From: Burkholderia sp. SRS-W-2-2016
Lineage (GTDB): Bacteria; Pseudomonadota; Gammaproteobacteria; Burkholderiales; Burkholderiaceae
Direction: 5' to 3'
Assembly: GCF_001931485.1 (NCBI RefSeq)
Contig: NZ_MSDV01000018.1
Coordinates: 124,001 to 188,000, forward strand
Length of the DNA stretch: 64,000 nucleotides
The translations under genes and the position numbers were made by a program. Shown one piece after another: positions 32,149-39,912 of this stretch (positions within the stretch are counted from its first letter, which is position 1; each line of letters begins with the position of its first letter). Below the pieces are notes generated by a model. That model did not search any database, was not told the origin of the DNA, and saw nothing but the letters and a program-made list of their open reading frames with translations.

Positions 32149-32943
32149 ATGAAGATGAATTGGCCCAACCTGGCCGCGCTCGCGCTGTGCGCGTCGGCGG
32201 CACTGAGCGCGGGCACCGCGTCGGCGGCGCAGATCAAGGAAGTGCGCTTCGGCGTCGAGGCGTCGTATGCGCCGTTCGAATCGAAATCGCCGAGCGGCGA
32301 GCTGCAAGGCTTCGATATCGACGTCGGCAATGCCGTCTGCGCGAAGCTGAAGGCCAAATGCGTGTGGGTCGAGAACTCGTTCGACGGCCTGATTCCGGCA
32401 CTCGCGGCGCGCAAGTTCAACGCGATCAACTCGGACATGACGATCACCGACCAGCGTCGTCAGGCGATCGACTTCACCGATCCGATCTACACGATCCCGA
32501 ACCAGATGATCGCGAAGAAGGGCAGCGGCCTGCAGCCGACCCCGGCCGCGCTGAAGGGCAAGCACATCGGCGTGCTGCAGGGCACGATCCAGGAAACCTA
32601 TGCGAAGGCGCGCTGGGCGCCGGCCGGCGTCGACGTCGTCCCGTATCAGACGCAGGACCAGATCTACGCGGATCTCGTGTCGGGCCGTCTCGATGCCTCG
32701 TTCCAGGACGCCGAAGCGGGCTCGAAGGGCTTTCTGAAGAAGCCGCAGGGCGCGGGCTTCGAGTTCGCCGGTCCGGCCGTCAGCGACGAGAAGCTGCTCG
32801 GCGCGGGCGTCGGCTACGGCGTGCGCAAGAACGACACGGCGCTCAAGGATGCGCTGAACGGCGCGCTGAAGGAACTGAAGGCGGACGGCACGATCGACCG
32901 TATCGCCGCGAAGTACTTCGACGTGAAGGTCGTGCTGAAGTAA
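32149..32943 (+). CDS. hisJ: Arginine/ornithine-type periplasmic binding protein (HisJ/ArgT/AotJ)
   Basis: 264 residues from ATG 32149, preceded by an AGAGGA site. A Sec signal runs to about residue 25 (ALSAGTASAA). The mature chain starts EVRFGVEASYAPFESKSPSG and contains GFDIDVGNAVCAKLKAKCVW and FDGLIPALAARKFNAINSDM, as in LAO/HisJ-type proteins, including the paired cysteines. It most likely delivers arginine to HisQMP although it is encoded about 9 kb away, at the other end of the catabolic operon. A terminator-like hairpin follows. Confidence 0.93.
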   Translation: MKMNWPNLAALALCASAALSAGTASAAQIKEVRFGVEASYAPFESKSPSGELQGFDIDVGNAVCAKLKAKCVWVENSFDGLIPALAARKFNAINSDMTITDQRRQAIDFTDPIYTIPNQMIAKKGSGLQPTPAALKGKHIGVLQGTIQETYAKARWAPAGVDVVPYQTQDQIYADLVSGRLDASFQDAEAGSKGFLKKPQGAGFEFAGPAVSDEKLLGAGVGYGVRKNDTALKDALNGALKELKADGTIDRIAAKYFDVKVVLK

Positions 32944-32970
32944 GCGCGCGACGCTTCAGGCTGGATTCGA

Positions 32971-32998
32971 ACAAACGGCCGCCGATGCGGCCGTTTGT
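32971..32998 (+). terminator. Hairpin terminator after the binding-protein gene
   Basis: Perfect 12-base stem ACAAACGGCCGC / GCGGCCGTTTGT with loop CGAT. It is followed only by GCGTTT, so termination is plausible but the T tract is weak. It ends the arginine locus. Confidence 0.7.
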
Positions 32999-33014
32999 GC
33001 GTTTACCGCCGCGC

Positions 33015-33701
33015 TCAGATCTCCGACCATTCGCGCAGCAGGTTGTGATAGTGGGCCGTCAGCGCGACCAGCTCGTCGCTTTCGCCGTGCCTTGCGCGCA
33101 GCGCCTGAATCGCCTGGTCGAGTTCGAACAGCATCGAACGACGGCCGTCGTTGCGGATCATGCTTTGAATCCACATGAACGAGCAGACCCGCGCGCCGCG
33201 CGTGACCGGCGTCACGCAATGCACGCTGGTCGACGGGTAGAGCACGAGATCGCCGGCCGGCAGCTTCACGTCGTGTTCGCCGTAGGTGTCGCGCACGGTC
33301 AGCTCGCCGCCGTCGTAGTCGTCGGGCTCGCACAGGAACAGCGTGGCGGACAGGTCGGTGCGCAGCCAGCCCGGATTGTGCGGGTGCGCCCGTACCGCGC
33401 CGTCGACGTGAAAGCCGTAATGCTCGCCGAGCGCGGCCTCGTAACGGTTGAACAGCGGCGGCGAGACGCGCAGCGGCAGCGCCGCCGAAAAGAACAGCGG
33501 ATGCCGGTTCAGCGCCTGCAGCACCGCTTGAGCGAGTTGTTGCGAGAGCGGTGAAGCTTCGGGCAACTGACGATTGCGCTTGACCTGCGCGCCGCCCGCG
33601 CCGACGGTGGCGCGGCCGTCGCTCCAGTCGCCCGCGTCGAGACGTTCGCGCAGCGCGCGGACTTCGGCGGCGCTCAGCACGCCGGGAATATGCAGCATCA
33701 T
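33015..33701 (-). CDS. piuC: PiuC/YbiX-type Fe(II)/2-oxoglutarate-dependent dioxygenase
   Basis: 228 residues of the PKHD-type hydroxylase family. The iron triad is His98 and Asp100 (GFHVDG) and His161 (TSVHCVTPV), with an Arg about ten residues later for 2-oxoglutarate. Other family segments are [17 protein letters not shown] and [20 protein letters not shown]. In E. coli ybiX is next to the catecholate receptor gene fiu, and in P. aeruginosa piuC is next to piuA; the same pairing occurs here with the receptor gene 82 bases upstream. The physiological substrate is not established. Confidence 0.92.
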   Translation of the reverse strand: MMLHIPGVLSAAEVRALRERLDAGDWSDGRATVGAGGAQVKRNRQLPEASPLSQQLAQAVLQALNRHPLFFSAALPLRVSPPLFNRYEAALGEHYGFHVDGAVRAHPHNPGWLRTDLSATLFLCEPDDYDGGELTVRDTYGEHDVKLPAGDLVLYPSTSVHCVTPVTRGARVCSFMWIQSMIRNDGRRSMLFELDQAIQALRARHGESDELVALTAHYHNLLREWSEI

Positions 33702-33782
33702 GGTGTCGGCCAGGCGGAAGTGAACAGGCGGTGTGGCGCCATCCTGGCCGCCACTCCTCGCCAGATTGCTACAACGAACGCA

Positions 33783-36107
33783 TCAGAAATGCAGGTTCGC
33801 GGTGACGATCGCGGTGCGCGGCGCGCCCGGGAAATACCGGTAGCCGCTCTTGTTGATCGACATCACGTAGCTCTTGTTGAACAGATTGTAGATGTTGAGC
33901 TGGATGCTGACGTTACGCGACACCTTGTAGCTCGCCATCGCGTCGACGACCCAGTACGGATCGGTATGGTCCGGTGTGCCGACCGCGCCGTCGGTGCCTC
34001 TTTGCAGGCCGCTTACGTAGCGCGCGCCGCCGCCGAGTGTGAAGCCGTACGGCAACTGATAAGTGGTCCACATCGAAAACGCATGGCGCGGCGTGTAGGT
34101 GAGCAGCGTCGAGCCGTCCTGCGAGACCGCGCTGCCGGCGTCCACCCGCGCATCCTGCAACGTATAGCCGGCCATCACCGACCAGTTCGGCGTGATCTGA
34201 CCGGCCGCGCTCAGCTCCAACCCCTGCACGCGCTTCTTGCCGATCTGGCCGTACGTGCCGTCGTCGAGCAGTTGCACTTCATTGCTGATGTCGGTGCGAA
34301 AGAGGGCGGCGGTCGCGAGCAGGCGCTTGTCGAACAGCTCCCACTTGGTGCCGAGTTCGGCGGTTTTCGCGCGCTGCGGCGCGAAGTCGACGCGGCCCGC
34401 GCTGTTGCCGCTGCCGGCCGCCGCGAGCGCGAAGTTCGAGCCGCCCGGCGGCTGCTGCGAGATCGCGTAGTTGAAGTAGACGTTGCCGTTGCGCGTCACG
34501 CGGTACATCGCGCCGAGCTTCCAGTCGATCAGGTTGCCGGACTTGCTCGCGTCGACGGTGGTGACCGGCGTGCCGGCCGCGCTGCCCGCCGGACACGCAA
34601 CCACGGTACGGCCGGTGCCGCCGCACGCGGTCGCGCTGGTGTATTCGCTATGGTAGTCGTCCCAACGAAGCCCGCCGTTGAACTGCCAGCGCTCGCCGAC
34701 CTCGATCGTATCGAACGCGTAGGCGGCGACGGTGTCGGTGCTGCCGGTCGCGTTCGCGCCGTTGCGGCCGTAGTTGCTCAGGTACACGTTGCTGTTCGGC
34801 GAGTAGATGTTGACGGCCGGCGCGGTCGGCGTGTTGTGGCCGTAGATCGTCTGTTCCTCGCGCGTGAGCTCGAAGCCCGCGCTGACGTCGTGCCTGAGCG
34901 GACCGGTGCTGAACTCGCTCGTCACGTTGGTCTGGTTCGTGATCAGCCGGTTGTTGCTGTCGCGCAGGTTCGGCGAGCGCGCCATCATGTAGGTCGACAG
35001 ATCGGCCGGGTTGCTCGCGGTGAGGCTCGTCGCGGCCAGCATGAACGACGACAGCATGTAGTCCTGCTTCACCTGTTGCCAGCGCGTGGTGTTGCGCAGC
35101 ACGGTGTTGGCGCCGATCTTGTGCTCGATGCGCAGCGTCGCCATGTCGGTCGTCGAGTTGTCGAAGTCCGACGCGGTGCCGTAGTAGTTGTACGTATCGA
35201 CCTTCGGCGCGGTGTTGAGCGCCGCGAACGCGCTGCTCGGCGCCGAATAGCCGGGCAGACCGATGGTCGGCACACCGCCGTCCGGCGTGTTGTTCTGCTT
35301 GACGTGCATGTAGTCGAGATAGACCGTGGTCGGCGAGTTCAGACCGAACGCGAGCGACGGCGCGACGCCCCAGCGCTGGTAGTCGGCTTCGTCGCGGCCG
35401 GCCACGTCGTTCTTGTGGCCCATCACGTTCAGGCGGAACGCCGAGGTGTCGTTCAGCTGGCGGTTCCAGTCGACGGTCGAGCGCCAGTAGTTGTTGGTGC
35501 CGCCGCTCACGCTCGCGTCGAAGCTGTTGCCGAGCGTCGGCTGCTTCGACACCAGGTTGATCGAGCCGCTCGGCGCGCTGCGGCCGTAATCGGATCCCGA
35601 CGGCCCCTTGATCACCTCGACCTGCTCGGTGTTGAACATGTCGCGATAGGTCGTGTTGATGTCGCGAATGCCGTCGATGAAGATGCTGTTCGATGTATCG
35701 ATGCCGCGCATATAGATCGAGTCGCCGGTGCTGGTGCTGCCGTTTTCGCCCGCGTAGAAGGTGCCCGCGCCGGGCACGTTGCGCAGCGCCTCGGTGAGCG
35801 TGGTGGCTTGCTGCTCGCGCATCACCTGGCGCGGCACGATCGTGATGTTCTGCGTCGAGTCCTTCACCGACTGGGTGAATTTCGGCGAATCGAGCATCTC
35901 CGGTTTGTACGGGTTCGCGACGGCGGTCGAGTTGACCTTGATCGCGGGCAGCGTCGCTTCGCTTGCCGCATTACTTTGCGCGAGCGCCGCCAGCGGCGCG
36001 CCGAGCGTGATGCCGGCGAGCAGCGTGGCGGTGGCGGTGCTGGTGAACGTGCCCGGCAGCGCGGCGGCGCGACGGGGTGTTGCTTTTCGGCTTCGAATGT
36101 AGGCCAT
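33783..36107 (-). CDS. TonB-dependent siderophore receptor, Fiu/PiuA-like
   Basis: Outer-membrane beta-barrel receptor of 774 residues when started at ATG 36107 (AAAGAG just upstream); the longer open frame to 36287 adds an Arg/Pro-rich tail. A signal peptide ends near ALAQ. The plug domain includes TEALRNVPGAGTFYAGENG, IYMRGIDTSNSIFIDGIRD and VEVIKGPSGSDYGRSAPSG. The barrel ends in a terminal Phe (IVTANLHF), needed for assembly. Fiu/PiuA receptors take up iron bound to catecholate compounds. It faces the electron-transfer operon across a promoter region with two Fur-box-like sites. Confidence 0.93.
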   Translation of the reverse strand: MAYIRSRKATPRRAAALPGTFTSTATATLLAGITLGAPLAALAQSNAASEATLPAIKVNSTAVANPYKPEMLDSPKFTQSVKDSTQNITIVPRQVMREQQATTLTEALRNVPGAGTFYAGENGSTSTGDSIYMRGIDTSNSIFIDGIRDINTTYRDMFNTEQVEVIKGPSGSDYGRSAPSGSINLVSKQPTLGNSFDASVSGGTNNYWRSTVDWNRQLNDTSAFRLNVMGHKNDVAGRDEADYQRWGVAPSLAFGLNSPTTVYLDYMHVKQNNTPDGGVPTIGLPGYSAPSSAFAALNTAPKVDTYNYYGTASDFDNSTTDMATLRIEHKIGANTVLRNTTRWQQVKQDYMLSSFMLAATSLTASNPADLSTYMMARSPNLRDSNNRLITNQTNVTSEFSTGPLRHDVSAGFELTREEQTIYGHNTPTAPAVNIYSPNSNVYLSNYGRNGANATGSTDTVAAYAFDTIEVGERWQFNGGLRWDDYHSEYTSATACGGTGRTVVACPAGSAAGTPVTTVDASKSGNLIDWKLGAMYRVTRNGNVYFNYAISQQPPGGSNFALAAAGSGNSAGRVDFAPQRAKTAELGTKWELFDKRLLATAALFRTDISNEVQLLDDGTYGQIGKKRVQGLELSAAGQITPNWSVMAGYTLQDARVDAGSAVSQDGSTLLTYTPRHAFSMWTTYQLPYGFTLGGGARYVSGLQRGTDGAVGTPDHTDPYWVVDAMASYKVSRNVSIQLNIYNLFNKSYVMSINKSGYRYFPGAPRTAIVTANLHF

Positions 36108-36413
36108 CTCTTTGGAAATAAGGAATCCTGCCGATGGCATCGGCATGTAGTTTTTCAGGGCGGAAGGGCGACGAGAGCGCGTTTCCGGACGAGCAGGTCG
36201 CTGCCGCGCCGGTGCCGGTGGACACGGGGCGAAAGCGGTGCTGGCTGGGGTCGCGTAACGGGACGTGGCTGGCAATCCGGCGCGCACGCCGGACGGGGAT
36301 CAGGCCGGAAAGCAGTGACTCCGGCCGCGGCGTCGGTCCACGGCGGTGAGCGCTTTGTAAGCGCCATGCCGGGCATTCGACAGCCAGGGCGGATTTTGTA
36401 ACAATTTCGCGAG

Positions 36414-36432
36414 AATGTAAACGATTCTCATT
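36414..36432. promoter_or_regulatory. Fur-box-like site A
   Basis: AATGTAAACGATTCTCATT agrees at about 15 of 19 positions with the Fur consensus form AATGATAATNATTATCATT. It is closer to the TonB receptor gene, about 310 bases before its start. Confidence 0.75.
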
Positions 36433-36535
36433 TGCGAGTTTCTACGAAATTGTTTGCCTACGCCGATCGCGTGACGGTGAGCGCCTCCGATTCGCGTCTC
36501 GAAATATTCAGTAACCGGTTTGGGCTTTGCTTACA

Positions 36536-36554
36536 AATGAAAACGATTATCATT
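36536..36554. promoter_or_regulatory. Fur-box-like site B
   Basis: AATGAAAACGATTATCATT agrees at about 17 of 19 positions with the Fur consensus, the best such site in the window. It lies about 60 bases before the PepSY gene start and should repress that operon when iron is plentiful. Confidence 0.85.
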
Positions 36555-36614
36555 CATGGCTGTCATTTTTCAGAGCCGGCGCGTCAGGCCGCCGGCATAT
36601 TCGCGATAGTCAGG

Positions 36615-37268
36615 ATGGGAACAACGAAGGTGGTAGAGGCGGGGACTCTCGACGCGGGCCAGCGCCGCCGCGCGTTCTGGCTGCGGCAACTGCGGCAGTG
36701 GCACTGGATCAGCTCGGCGCTGTGTCTGGTCGGCATGCTGCTGTTCGCGCTCACGGGCTTCACGCTCAATCACGCCGCGCAGATCGAAGCGCATCCGCAT
36801 GTCGAGCGACGCAGCGCGAGCGCGCCCGCGGCGCTGCGCGACACGCTCGGCCACGTATCGCATCGCGACAAGGGCCCGGTGCCGCCGGAACTGTCCGCAT
36901 GGCTTGCCAGGACGCTGCAAATCGATACCGCGGGCCGCACCGCCGAATGGTCGAGCAACGACGTCTATATCGCGCTGCCGCGCCCCGGCGGCGACGCATG
37001 GGTCAGCGTCGATTTCACGACCGGCGAGACCCAGTACGAACTGACCACGCGCGGCTGGATCGCCTATCTGAACGACCTGCACAAGGGCCGCAATGCCGGC
37101 GCCGCGTGGGGCGCGTTCATCGACATCTTCGCGGCCGCCTGCATCGTCTTCAGCGTGACCGGCCTGTTGCTGCTCAAGATGCACGCCCGCGGGCGCGTGT
37201 CCACCTGGCCGCTGGTCGGCTTCGGACTCGTCGCGCCGCTCCTGCTCGCGATCCTGTTCATTCACTGA
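36615..37268 (+). CDS. PepSY-type membrane protein of an iron-regulated operon
   Basis: 217 residues from ATG 36615, after CAGGA; the longer open frame from 36432 would run across the Fur site and is rejected. The first transmembrane segment (about 30-55, WISSALCLVGMLLFALTGF) has the WH motif (RQWHW) and a following NH pair typical of PepSY-associated membrane helices. A periplasmic region follows, then two C-terminal helices (FIDIFAAACIVFSVTGLLLL and LVAPLLLAILFIH). It resembles the membrane part of PiuB-like PepSY reductases, which pass electrons to the periplasm. First gene of a five-gene operon. Confidence 0.85.
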   Translation: MGTTKVVEAGTLDAGQRRRAFWLRQLRQWHWISSALCLVGMLLFALTGFTLNHAAQIEAHPHVERRSASAPAALRDTLGHVSHRDKGPVPPELSAWLARTLQIDTAGRTAEWSSNDVYIALPRPGGDAWVSVDFTTGETQYELTTRGWIAYLNDLHKGRNAGAAWGAFIDIFAAACIVFSVTGLLLLKMHARGRVSTWPLVGFGLVAPLLLAILFIH

Positions 37269-37304
37269 TCCCTTCCGTATCCATTTCATCGAGGAATCCT
37301 TAGC

Positions 37305-37829
37305 ATGCGTCGACTCATCGCCGTTACCCTCACCGGGGTGGCCGCCGGCCCGCTCGCGGGCCAGGCCATCGCCGCCGAAATGACCGTCAACGTCGATCTG
37401 CCGCGCCTGGACGTCGCCGAATATCACCGGCCGTATGTGTCGATCTGGGTCGAGCGCGCCGATCAGACGCCGGTCACCACGCTGGCGGTCTGGTACGACC
37501 AGAACAAGCGCAACAACGAAGGCACCAAGTGGCTGAAGGACATGCGTCAGTGGTGGCGCAAGGCCGGCCGCGATCTGCAGATGCCGGCCGACGGCGTGTC
37601 CGGCGCGACCCGCGCGCCGGGTCAGCAGGTGGTGTCGTTCGTCGACGGCAAGGCGCCGCTCGGCAAGCTGCCGGCCGGCGAATATCAGCTGGTGGTCGAG
37701 ACCGCGCGTGAAGCGGGCGGCCGCGGCGTGGTGCGGGTGCCATTCGTGTGGCCGCCGGCAGCGGCGACCACCACCTCGGCCAAGGGCGAGCAGGAGCTCG
37801 GCACCGTCACGGTGAACGTCAAGCCCTGA
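37305..37829 (+). CDS. DUF2271 periplasmic protein, predicted flavinylated
   Basis: 174 residues with a Sec signal (residues 1-24, ending AIAA). The DUF2271 body includes YHRPYVSIWVERADQTPV and TLAVWYDQNKRNNEGTKWL. At residues 96-102 it has DGVSGAT, which fits the ApbE flavinylation motif D-G-x-S/T-G-A-T; Thr102 would carry covalent FMN. The ApbE gene is two genes downstream in the same operon. Known: ApbE modifies this motif in NqrC-type proteins. Inferred: this protein is a periplasmic flavin carrier accepting electrons from the membrane partner. Confidence 0.85.
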   Translation: MRRLIAVTLTGVAAGPLAGQAIAAEMTVNVDLPRLDVAEYHRPYVSIWVERADQTPVTTLAVWYDQNKRNNEGTKWLKDMRQWWRKAGRDLQMPADGVSGATRAPGQQVVSFVDGKAPLGKLPAGEYQLVVETAREAGGRGVVRVPFVWPPAAATTTSAKGEQELGTVTVNVKP

Positions 37830-37926
37830 CGCGGCTCGTCGTAGTTGCTGGCCTCGGCCCCGGCCGCGCGGTGACGCGCGCCCGGGCCGGGCTTCTTCCA
37901 GATCATTTTTCGAGCGGAATCCAATC

Positions 37927-38751
37927 ATGAAACTTGCCACTGCCAGGCTTTCCCGCCACGCCTTCGCGTTCGTTCTCGCCGCCGCGCTGCCGCTGGCCGC
38001 CCACGCCGACCGGATGTGGCTGCTGCCGTCGACGACCGAACTGTCGGGCAACGATTCGTGGGTCACGGTGGACGGCGCGATCTCCGACACCGTGTTCGCC
38101 GCCGATCACGCGGCGCTGCGCCTGGACGGCCTGACGATCACCGCGCCCGACGGCTCGGCCGTGAAGGAGCAGAACGCGATCACCGGCCGCTATCGCAGCG
38201 TGTTCGACGCGCAGTTGCCGAAGGACGGCACCTACCGCTTCAGCGTGCAGAACCACATGCTGTTCGCGTCGTACAAGGTCGGCGACGAGCGCAAGCGCTG
38301 GCGCGGCAATGCCGATACGTTCGCGAAGGAAGTGCCCGCCGACGCGCAGGATCTGCAGGTGACCGAAAACGATCTGCGCGTCGAAACCTTCGTCACGCGC
38401 GGCAAGGCGGATACCGGCGCGCTGAAACCGAGCGGGCGCGGTCTCGAACTGGTGGCCGACAGCCATCCGAACGAACTGGTCGCGCTCACTCCCGCGAACT
38501 TCCGGCTGATGCTCGACGGCAAGCCGGCGTCGAACGTGAAGGTGTCGGTGGTGCCGGGCGGCACGCGCTATCGCGACAACCTCAATGAGATAACGATCGT
38601 CACCGATGCGAGCGGCAAGTTCGCGGTCAAATTCCCGGCGCCGGGCGCGTATTGGCTCGGCGCGCAGGTGCGCGACGATCGCACGTCGGTGAAGCAGGCG
38701 AAGGAGCGTCGCGCGTCGTATGCGGCGACCTTCGAGGTGCTGCCGCAATAA
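37927..38751 (+). CDS. DUF4198 periplasmic protein
   Basis: 274 residues with a Sec signal ending LAAHAD near residue 28. The mature start RMWLLPSTTELSGNDSWVTVDG is typical of DUF4198 proteins, which have immunoglobulin-like folds and are often encoded beside TonB receptors and metal-uptake genes. A second beta-sandwich-like domain (LTPANFRLMLDGKPASNVKV to the end) follows. A structural or metal-binding role in the periplasm is likely; no enzyme motif is visible. It lies 97 bases after the DUF2271 gene. Confidence 0.85.
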   Translation: MKLATARLSRHAFAFVLAAALPLAAHADRMWLLPSTTELSGNDSWVTVDGAISDTVFAADHAALRLDGLTITAPDGSAVKEQNAITGRYRSVFDAQLPKDGTYRFSVQNHMLFASYKVGDERKRWRGNADTFAKEVPADAQDLQVTENDLRVETFVTRGKADTGALKPSGRGLELVADSHPNELVALTPANFRLMLDGKPASNVKVSVVPGGTRYRDNLNEITIVTDASGKFAVKFPAPGAYWLGAQVRDDRTSVKQAKERRASYAATFEVLPQ

Positions 38752-38757
38752 GTAGAC

Positions 38758-39912
38758 ATGCGAATGAATCACAGTTCCAGCTCGCACGACGCGCGCGCGG
38801 CCGAAGCAGATCTGCCGGCGCGCCGGGTGCTGGTGCCGGCCGGTATCGACGGCGGCGCGCTCGCGCCGGTGCGCGGCGGGCGGGTCGCGTCGTTCGGCGG
38901 CGACACGATGGGCACGAGCTGGTCGGTGCGCTGCGTGCTGCCGGCCGACGACGCGGTGCAACGGGAGAGCGGTGCGCTCGCCGGCGCATCGGCTGACTCG
39001 CTCGAAACCACGCTGGATACCGTGATTCGCCGCGTGCTCGACGACGTGATCGCGCAGATGAGCAACTGGCGCGACGACTCCGACGTGAGCCGCTTCAATC
39101 GCGCGGCCGCGGGCAGCTGGGTGAGCGTGCCGCCGGCCTGCTTCGACGTGGTCGAAGCCGCGCTCGCGGTCGCGCGCGACAGCGGCGGCGCGTACGATCC
39201 GAGCGCCGGCCCGCTGGTCGACTTGTGGGGTTTCGGACCGGCGCCGCGCGCGGCCGACTCACCGTCAGTTGAACTGATCGAAGCCGCGCGCGCTCGCTGC
39301 GGCTGGCAGCGCGTCGCTATCGAGCGTGCGGACTTGCGCCTCTATCAGCCCGGTGCAATCGCGCTCGACCTGTGCGCGATCGCGAAAGGCTATGCGGTCG
39401 ATGCGGTGCGCGATGCGCTGCTCGCGCACGGCATCGCACATCTGCTCGTTGAAATAGGCGGTGAATTGCGCGGCGACGGTGTCAAACCCGATGGTCTGCC
39501 GTGGTGGGTCGAACTCGAAACGCCGCCGCTCGATCATGCGGACCATGCGCACGACACAACCATCACGGCGCCCGAAGCGCCGCCGCCCACCATCGATCTG
39601 ATCGCGTTGCACGGGCTCGCGGTCGCGACCTCCGGCGACTATCGCCGCTACTACTTCGACGCGGGCGTGCGTCGCGCGCATACGCTCGATCCGCGCACCG
39701 GCTATCCGGCGAATCACGCGCTCGCCAGCGTGACGGTGCTGCACCCGAGCTGCATGCTGGCCGATGCATGGTCGACCGCGCTGAGCGTGCTGGGCCCCGA
39801 CGCCGGCCTCGCGCTCGCGCAGCGCAAGCGGCTGGCCGCGCGCTTTATCGTGCGTACGTCGACGGGATTTCGCGAACTCGCGAGTCCCGCGTACAAGGCG
39901 TTGCTCGAATGA
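38758..39912 (+). CDS. apbE: ApbE-family FAD:protein FMN transferase
   Basis: Transfers FMN from FAD to a Thr/Ser of target proteins, with Mg2+. 384 residues; key segments are FGGDTMGTSWSVRC, ISWN-like DDVIAQMSNWRDDSDVSRFN, DLWGFGP, ALDLCAIAKGYAVDAV, LVEIGGELRGDG and ATSGDYRRYYF. The likely target is the DUF2271 protein of the same operon. Unusually, the N-terminus (MRMNHSSSSHDARAAEAD) shows no signal peptide or lipobox, and the DUF4198 stop lies only six bases upstream, so no longer start exists. It overlaps the next gene by four bases. Confidence 0.93.
   Translation: MRMNHSSSSHDARAAEADLPARRVLVPAGIDGGALAPVRGGRVASFGGDTMGTSWSVRCVLPADDAVQRESGALAGASADSLETTLDTVIRRVLDDVIAQMSNWRDDSDVSRFNRAAAGSWVSVPPACFDVVEAALAVARDSGGAYDPSAGPLVDLWGFGPAPRAADSPSVELIEAARARCGWQRVAIERADLRLYQPGAIALDLCAIAKGYAVDAVRDALLAHGIAHLLVEIGGELRGDGVKPDGLPWWVELETPPLDHADHAHDTTITAPEAPPPTIDLIALHGLAVATSGDYRRYYFDAGVRRAHTLDPRTGYPANHALASVTVLHPSCMLADAWSTALSVLGPDAGLALAQRKRLAARFIVRTSTGFRELASPAYKALLE

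Larger units (their letters stand above)
36108..36614. other. Divergent iron-regulated promoter region
   Basis: About 500 bases between the receptor gene (minus) and the PepSY gene (plus). It holds two Fur-box-like 19-base sites about 120 bases apart, one nearer each gene, in an AT-richer core (36400-36560). No other gene is supported. Confidence 0.7.
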
